In this document: positions 59,557 through 64,000 of the stretch, piece by piece | Position numbering within the stretch: position 1 is the stretch's first letter | How the letters are laid out: each line of letters opens with the position of its first letter | Origin: a virus | Reading direction: 5' to 3' (one strand) | Virus record (IMG/VR): IMGVR_UViG_3300034198_008248 | Location: 60,258-124,257 of that record | Length of the DNA stretch: 64,000 nucleotides | Position numbers and translations under genes: made by a program | Notes under the pieces: generated by a model | What the model was told of the DNA's origin: nothing | Databases searched by the model: none | Seen by the model: the letters and a program-made list of their open reading frames with translations, nothing else

Positions 59557-59945
59557 TTAGCTGCACCCTTAGCCCTATTACCTCTACCGTTTAGAGGTCT
59601 ATTGACATACGATCTAATTTTAGATTCATTTGTCAAATCTTCAACAAGCTGAACTCTAATTTGGGGGTTCAGCTTGTTTTTTAATAGATCACACATAAAA
59701 TGTTTTAATGTTGGAGAACTATGTTTTTTTCTTTCTTCTCCGTAAACGTCTTTGACCTCGGATGGTAAACATCTCCAAATATAATCCCAAATAGCAAAAG
59801 TTGGAGCGTTTGTTTCTCCATACATTCTCATAATTTTCAAACATTGAGCATAAGCATTGTTTAATTGTTGATCGAATGCTAGAAAAGTTGCTGGTCTAGC
59901 CATTTCTATCATTAATTCTCTATATAATGTATCAAATTCACTCAT
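59508..59945 (-). CDS. hypothetical protein with embedded opposing terminator
   Basis: 145 residues. MSEFDTLYRELMIEMARPATF, central WDYIWRCLPSEVKDVYGEERKKH, C-terminal basic Gly/Asn-rich tail (NGRGNRAKGAANQSG). Shares an EMAR(P/A)(T/A) segment with its upstream neighbour. Start overlaps that gene's stop. Function unknown. Confidence 0.72.
   Translation of the reverse strand: MSEFDTLYRELMIEMARPATFLAFDQQLNNAYAQCLKIMRMYGETNAPTFAIWDYIWRCLPSEVKDVYGEERKKHSSPTLKHFMCDLLKNKLNPQIRVQLVEDLTNESKIRSYVNRPLNGRGNRAKGAANQSGLSPWSLDDVSSM
59644..59682 (+). terminator. intrinsic terminator for uvsX, inside opposing gene
   Basis: 11-bp perfect stem ACAAGCTGAAC (59644-59654) and GTTCAGCTTGT (59667-59677) followed by a run of T's. 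It lies 88 nt after the uvsX stop but wholly within the coding sequence of the minus-strand gene 59508-59945. Confidence 0.88.
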
Positions 59946-61644
59946 TTACGATCATCCAATGGTTGTAATTTTTGACTTTCTTAAATCCTCTATCTACAAA
60001 TTGACCCTTTTGTTTAGAGAATTTATTATCCCTATTTACTTGCTCGGTCATATAACTTAATACTGATTCTTGAACAGGTTGCCAATCTGATGCCTGTTGA
60101 TAAGCTGATTCTAAGGCGGCGTTCATACGAGCAATACTTTGTTTTAATTGTGTTGCATATTCAGGTTCAGCATATTTCAATTGCTCTTCAGCATTTTGAA
60201 TCTTGATTTGTAAATCATCAATTGTTTTTTGATAAGGATTCTTTTGTTGCTTTGGTTCGGGAGATTGCTCTTTACCCAAACTAGCTTCCATTTTTTGTAG
60301 ACGAAGTTCTTCCTTTGTTGTGTCTTGACCAGCATCTTGCATATTAGCGATAACTGCCTTTTGTCTAATAATAGCCTTTGTTAAACCGGAATCGGGAGAT
60401 TTAGAAATATTTTCACCAGAAGCAAATGCTCTCAATTTCTCCTTAGCATCCATTAAATTATTAGATTTTCTAAAGTCTAATCTTTCTAAATTAAATTCTT
60501 GTAAAGCCTTACGAAATTCGTACCAAGCTTTAAATAGTTCCCCCCCATCCCCTTGAAATATTTTTCTTAAAACTCTTAGATCAAAGCCAGCATAAGGCTG
60601 TTCATCGGTTTCAGTATAATCTTCAGGTGCTTCGGTTTCATATAATTCTTTAAACTCTCTTCCAAGAGCCATGAATAAAGCGGATGCGGATTTATTCCCA
60701 GAATCAGCCATTTTATCAGATAAACTAACCATTTTCTCCATGAATTTTTCTGGAGATGGTTTATTTTGAAGACTGGCGAATGATGTGACGATATCGTTTA
60801 GTGACTTTTCAAAATTCTCTCGTTTCCACATCACCAAAATCTGAGCTAATTTATCTGGACGACCAGAATTATCGACAATTTCATCCATTTCAATTTCACC
60901 AGAATCATATAATTCCTTATATGATAAAATTCCTTCTTTTAATGTTTCTGCGGCATCCTCGATCCATCCCTGAACATCACCATAAGGATTTTCCAGATCG
61001 GATTTGGATGCTTCTGTTTGAGATTCTGGATTGTTTGTTTTTTTAAGTTTTCTAGATTCATATAATGCTTTACGAAGTCTAGGTTCAAGATAAGATGTCA
61101 ATTTAGTATATTGAAGATATGACATCGGGTATGTACCAGAACTAGTCAATTCTTTCATCCTACGATTGACACCTATACGAAGATTGGAGTTTAATCTTTC
61201 TACCTCGTCACTATCATCTGATGATATATAATCAAGCATCTTCGAATCTAAATCACTTCCATCTTCTGTGGTTGATTCCTCCGCTTTATCCTCAAAAATA
61301 GAGTTCCAGAAAGATATTAATTCTTTAGAATCAATTTTACCTTCGTTTAAAAGTGTATCCATGATCTTTGCCCAATTCGCAAAACGAGCATTGCTATTCG
61401 TGGCTATAGATTTATAATAATTCATAACACTTTCATCTTGTCTATTTAAAAATGTTTCGGTGAAATTATACAATCGGTTTCTTATTTGACTGGTTTGTGA
61501 TGGATTAACGTCTCCACTATTTTTAATATTTGCGTATAATGAAACATATGCATCTCTAACTTCTGGAAAATTTCCAAAAATAGATGTTGCGCGAGCCATC
61601 TCGGTAAAAATATCCGCACGTTCTACGAAATAATCAAAATTCAT
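59938..61644 (-). CDS. large helical late protein, unknown
   Basis: 568 residues from MNFDYFVERADIFTEMARATS; start 61644 set by a late box 5 nt upstream. Mostly helical and polar, with Ser/Glu-rich and Gln/Pro linkers and a 60-residue C-terminal segment (DDLQIKIQNAEEQLKYAEPEYATQLKQSIARM). No enzyme motif. Length and lateness suggest an internal head or tail protein. Confidence 0.72.
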   Translation of the reverse strand: MNFDYFVERADIFTEMARATSIFGNFPEVRDAYVSLYANIKNSGDVNPSQTSQIRNRLYNFTETFLNRQDESVMNYYKSIATNSNARFANWAKIMDTLLNEGKIDSKELISFWNSIFEDKAEESTTEDGSDLDSKMLDYISSDDSDEVERLNSNLRIGVNRRMKELTSSGTYPMSYLQYTKLTSYLEPRLRKALYESRKLKKTNNPESQTEASKSDLENPYGDVQGWIEDAAETLKEGILSYKELYDSGEIEMDEIVDNSGRPDKLAQILVMWKRENFEKSLNDIVTSFASLQNKPSPEKFMEKMVSLSDKMADSGNKSASALFMALGREFKELYETEAPEDYTETDEQPYAGFDLRVLRKIFQGDGGELFKAWYEFRKALQEFNLERLDFRKSNNLMDAKEKLRAFASGENISKSPDSGLTKAIIRQKAVIANMQDAGQDTTKEELRLQKMEASLGKEQSPEPKQQKNPYQKTIDDLQIKIQNAEEQLKYAEPEYATQLKQSIARMNAALESAYQQASDWQPVQESVLSYMTEQVNRDNKFSKQKGQFVDRGFKKVKNYNHWMIVNE

Positions 61645-61649
61645 GATAC

Positions 61650-61656
61650 TATTTAG
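61650..61656 (-). promoter_or_regulatory. late promoter box CTAAATA
   Basis: Box ends 5 nt before the ATG at 61644, inside the longest open frame and at the 3' end of the Dam gene. Confidence 0.72.
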
Positions 61657-62378
61657 TCGTTTCGTGTCCAAATAACTTCAGTAGAACGCTTTCTACCTTT
61701 ACCAACACCTTTCAATTCGCATAGATCAGAAAAATCTAGCCAAGATGCTCCATTACTCTCACAAACAATCGTTTGTCCCGGTCTGGTTTTACACCATTCA
61801 CCCAATTTTTCGTAATCTATGTGTTTATTCGATTTCCTATACCATTTTCCTTCTTTGATATAGGGTGGATCAATGAACCAAGTTGCAGGTTCAGTATGTC
61901 TTTCAGAATTCTCCCAAGATTCATGATAAACTTTCCAATGCCCAATCTTAGAAACTGTTTTCGCTAGTCTTTCCCTACAGCCAGTTCCCCAAAAATTAAG
62001 AGTCAAATCAGGCCAAATTCTTTTTTCTGTAGCCCATTTAGATAATCTTTTATTGGGATTTTGTTTTGCAGATGCTAACCAGTAACCAATAGCCCACTTC
62101 GCCTCCTGACAAATATTATAATCATCCACACTTTCACCCGGAGCAATCAGGGGCAAATTCATGATATCTTCTGGTTCTGATTTTATAAGAAAATCTAAAA
62201 CACCAGCAATAATTTCATCCTTTTCATATAAAATAACATTTTTTTCTGGATATAAACATGAATATCCAGCCGCTCCCGCGAAAGGTTCAATGATTGTGTC
62301 GTAAATTGGTTTTGGGTATTTATATGCTATTCTAGTCTTGGACCCAAAATATCCAAAGAGAACTGTTTCTGCTGTCAT
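61653..62378 (-). CDS. dam: Dam-type N6-adenine DNA methyltransferase
   Basis: 241 residues, D12/alpha class. FGYFGSKTRIAYKYPK (SAM-side FxGxK), IEPFAGAAGYSCLYPEKNVILYEKDE (motif I), and TWFIDPPYIKEGKWYR (catalytic DPPY). Recognition sequence cannot be read from the protein. It may protect phage DNA or mark late DNA. Late box 6 nt from ATG. Confidence 0.9.
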   Translation of the reverse strand: MTAETVLFGYFGSKTRIAYKYPKPIYDTIIEPFAGAAGYSCLYPEKNVILYEKDEIIAGVLDFLIKSEPEDIMNLPLIAPGESVDDYNICQEAKWAIGYWLASAKQNPNKRLSKWATEKRIWPDLTLNFWGTGCRERLAKTVSKIGHWKVYHESWENSERHTEPATWFIDPPYIKEGKWYRKSNKHIDYEKLGEWCKTRPGQTIVCESNGASWLDFSDLCELKGVGKGRKRSTEVIWTRND

Positions 62379-62384
62379 TGAAGG

Positions 62385-62391
62385 TATTTAG
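62385..62391 (-). promoter_or_regulatory. late promoter box CTAAATA
   Basis: Box ends 6 nt before the ATG at 62378 of the methyltransferase. Confidence 0.68.
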
Positions 62392-62430
62392 GGTCTTGAC
62401 TCAGGAAGTCACCCGTGCTAGGATTGGTCC

Positions 62431-63135
62431 ATGGAGATTAAAAGAGTTCGGTATATATCCGCCACATCTAAGGATAATTCAGAAAAAACAACCATCCACC
62501 AATCGACTAGGAAATTGTGTGTAGATTTTGTTGGTCATGCTGCACATTGGTATCTATTAAACAATAAAGAAAAGCTATCTAAAAGATATAATGAAGCCAT
62601 TGAAGATGCTATTTCTGACGATATAGATTGTTTGATTTTAGTTCATGACGATGTGATTCTAGAAGAAGACCCAATCCCCAAATTAGAGAAATTATTTGAT
62701 GAATATGATGTAGTTGGGGTTGCTGGAGCATCTAAAATAGAATTGAAGTTACCCGCATTGTGGCATTTGATGGGTGGAGGATTTCAAGGAGGGAATCTAC
62801 ATGGATGTGTTCAACATGCTTATAGGGGAGAGATAGGACATTTACAAAAATACCCTTCAAACTTTGGACCATATCCACACCGAGCAGTAATGATTGATGG
62901 TGTTTTTATGGCTTTAAATAGAGAAGCTATGGAGACGTTAAGATTTGACGAAAATAATCCTTGTAAATTTCACTTCTATGATTTAGACTTTAGCCTCAAT
63001 GCACACTTAGCTGGATTGAAAGTTGGAGTTGGTGATATTTTAATTACTCATGAATCTCCGGGATTGAGAGAATTTACAGAGGATTTTTTGAACGGTGAAC
63101 GATGGTTCTTAAACAAATATGCTGGATCAAACTGA
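62431..63135 (+). CDS. glycosyltransferase, Glyco_tranf_2_5-like
   Basis: 234 residues. RYNEAIEDAISDDIDCLILVHDDVIL, MIDGVFMALNREAMETLRFDE and FHFYDLDFSLNAHLAGLKVGVGDILITHESPG match the PF13712-type transferase pattern (HDDV metal site; FYDLDFSLxAH). It overlaps the next gene by 17 bp. Second transferase outside the glycan cluster. Confidence 0.85.
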   Translation: MEIKRVRYISATSKDNSEKTTIHQSTRKLCVDFVGHAAHWYLLNNKEKLSKRYNEAIEDAISDDIDCLILVHDDVILEEDPIPKLEKLFDEYDVVGVAGASKIELKLPALWHLMGGGFQGGNLHGCVQHAYRGEIGHLQKYPSNFGPYPHRAVMIDGVFMALNREAMETLRFDENNPCKFHFYDLDFSLNAHLAGLKVGVGDILITHESPGLREFTEDFLNGERWFLNKYAGSN

Positions 63136-63340
63136 ATTAATTGCGGAATTGGTTTCATTCCACCAAAAATTAATAATCTTAGCCTTGAGATCAGATGATA
63201 ATTATAGAAATTATCGCGGAGTATCAACAGAAGAGATTTTTGAGTTAGAAAAGAAATTGAATTATAGATATTTGGATTTACCAAAGGATTTACAGGATAA
63301 AATAATAGAGGTTAGAAAAGAGAAATACGGAATAATATGA
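63119..63340 (+). CDS. hypothetical small protein
   Basis: 73 residues, helical, MLDQTELIAELVSFHQKLIILAL. It overlaps both neighbours (17 bp and 4 bp), typical of a translationally coupled run leading to the helicase. Function unknown. Confidence 0.7.
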   Translation: MLDQTELIAELVSFHQKLIILALRSDDNYRNYRGVSTEEIFELEKKLNYRYLDLPKDLQDKIIEVRKEKYGII

Positions 63341-63846
63341 CAGATGAAGAAATAAAAGATGCTTGTTCTTTGGGTAAGATTAAAGATATGCAAGTTAATG
63401 TGGATCAGATAAGAGAAAATAGGAAAAAAATCTGTAATGATGAGGAAAAAAATAAACACGATGCTGTAGAGAAAGCATTGTCTCTATTATCACAAGCGGG
63501 TGTGATGGCATACATATATGCGGATCTTCCTAATATGTTGCATCCATCGACTATACCTAGCATATACCAATTTAATACAATTTTATCTCTGTGTAAATTT
63601 GATGAGGATGGTAATCAAACTAAAGAATCAATGGAAAGATTGTCGATTTATAACAGTTTCTTATGGTTGACATTATTCGAGACGATAACAAATCAATCAA
63701 ATATCGCTCAACATCTAGGTTTAGATAAACTAGATAGATCTGACCCAAAAACGATAGTCAAGAAAATGGATTTCTTTACAAAATTTATGTGGGAATGTTT
63801 ATATACAGCAAACGAATACGGTAAAAAACATAAAGATGACCCTTGA
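63337..63846 (+). CDS. hypothetical protein preceding the replicative helicase
   Basis: 169 residues, helical. MTDEEIKDACSLGKIKDMQVNVDQ start; NIAQHLGLDKLDRSDPKTIVKKM near the end. It overlaps the helicase start by 11 bp. The position suits a helicase-associated factor, but no similarity to T4 gp59 is evident to me. Confidence 0.7.
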   Translation: MTDEEIKDACSLGKIKDMQVNVDQIRENRKKICNDEEKNKHDAVEKALSLLSQAGVMAYIYADLPNMLHPSTIPSIYQFNTILSLCKFDEDGNQTKESMERLSIYNSFLWLTLFETITNQSNIAQHLGLDKLDRSDPKTIVKKMDFFTKFMWECLYTANEYGKKHKDDP

Positions 63847-64000
63847 CTTGGATTTTTTTGAAACTGTGATAGCATATAAAGCGATCACTGACCCTGTATA
63901 CTTAAACACTATTGCAGATTATGTAAAACCAGAATACTTTGAAAACCAAAACATAGCCGAATACTTCAAAATCGTAAATGACTTTTACGAAAAGAGAAAA
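63836..64000 (+). CDS. gp41: replicative helicase N-terminus, gp41/DnaB-like (partial)
   Basis: 55 codons before the window ends: MTLDLDFFETVIAYKAITDP, then LNTIADYVKPEYFENQNIAE and KIVNDFYEKR. A VxYKxxxDPxYLxxIxDYVxPEYFxxxxI pattern is the N-terminal domain opening of phage DnaB-type helicases. The ATPase motifs lie outside. The start overlaps the stop of the preceding gene. Confidence 0.7.
   Translation, partial: MTLDLDFFETVIAYKAITDPVYLNTIADYVKPEYFENQNIAEYFKIVNDFYEKRK

Overview
The window is a 64-kb piece of the genome of a large, AT-rich, T4-like myovirus. It contains recognisable T4-type virion morphogenesis genes: portal gp20, protease gp21, scaffold gp22, major capsid gp23, head-completion gp4, neck gp13-like, sheath-completion gp15-like and a split gp5 spike. 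It also has T4-type replication, recombination and late-transcription genes: family B polymerase gp43, gp46/gp47, UvsX, UvsY-like, UvsW, late sigma gp55, a gp62-like subunit and the first 55 codons of a DnaB/gp41-like helicase. A B12-dependent ribonucleotide reductase, a ClpP-like protease, PhoH, a Dam-type methylase and several homing endonucleases fill it out. The host cannot be named from sequence alone. Clear Shine-Dalgarno sites are nearly absent, which would fit Bacteroidota or another SD-poor lineage.

Layout. 1-1034: tRNA cluster on the minus strand (partial tRNA, Lys, a type II tRNA with UGG anticodon, an Asn-like tRNA, Tyr, Met, a tRNA-like element, and a probable initiator fMet). 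1037-4619: coding remnants, a small late gene and an SNF2-type helicase (minus). 4775-7906: class II RNR, a small Cys-rich protein and ClpP (plus). 7908-28096: mostly late virion genes (minus), interrupted by a homing endonuclease and a DinG-like helicase. 28101-36239: a compact minus-strand run with GroES-like and gp62-like genes, a glycan-modification cluster (six GT-A-type glycosyltransferases, a DUF1796-like protein and an FkbM methyltransferase) and a NadR-like kinase. 36306-37046: PhoH (plus). 37146-42242: ABC-type ATPase, late or unknown proteins and a GIY-YIG element (minus). 42366-44173: endonuclease-like genes (plus). 44174-44505: a non-coding stretch with an inverted repeat. 44779-59556: uvsY, uvsW, 55, 47, 46, a glycosyltransferase, 43 and uvsX (plus), with one GIY-YIG gene inserted on the minus strand. 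59508-62378: two unknown proteins and Dam (minus). 62431-64000: glycosyltransferase, two small genes and the start of the replicative helicase (plus).

The main regulatory signal is a T4-like late box, (C/T)TAAATA. I find 27 copies 5-9 nt before a start codon, and 18 of them leave exactly 5 nt. If the start site lies where it does in T4 (box at about -13 to -6), those start codons fall at +1, so late mRNAs would be leaderless. Several sigma70-like promoters also put the start codon at about +1 to +3. The same window encodes gp55, which reads such late boxes, and a tRNA with initiator hallmarks (C1xA72 mismatch and three G:C pairs under the CAU loop). Together these suggest a phage built around leaderless translation; this is inference and needs RNA-end mapping.

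The late boxes also fix many start codons. In several cases the box lies inside the longest open frame, so the true start is downstream (1645, 4619, 9494, 24435, 46482, 61644). Mobile elements have left footprints: a GIY-YIG gene is flanked by a diverged duplicate of its neighbour's 3' end (39019-39075), and a second homing endonuclease is followed by a duplicated copy of its own tail (12020-12088).
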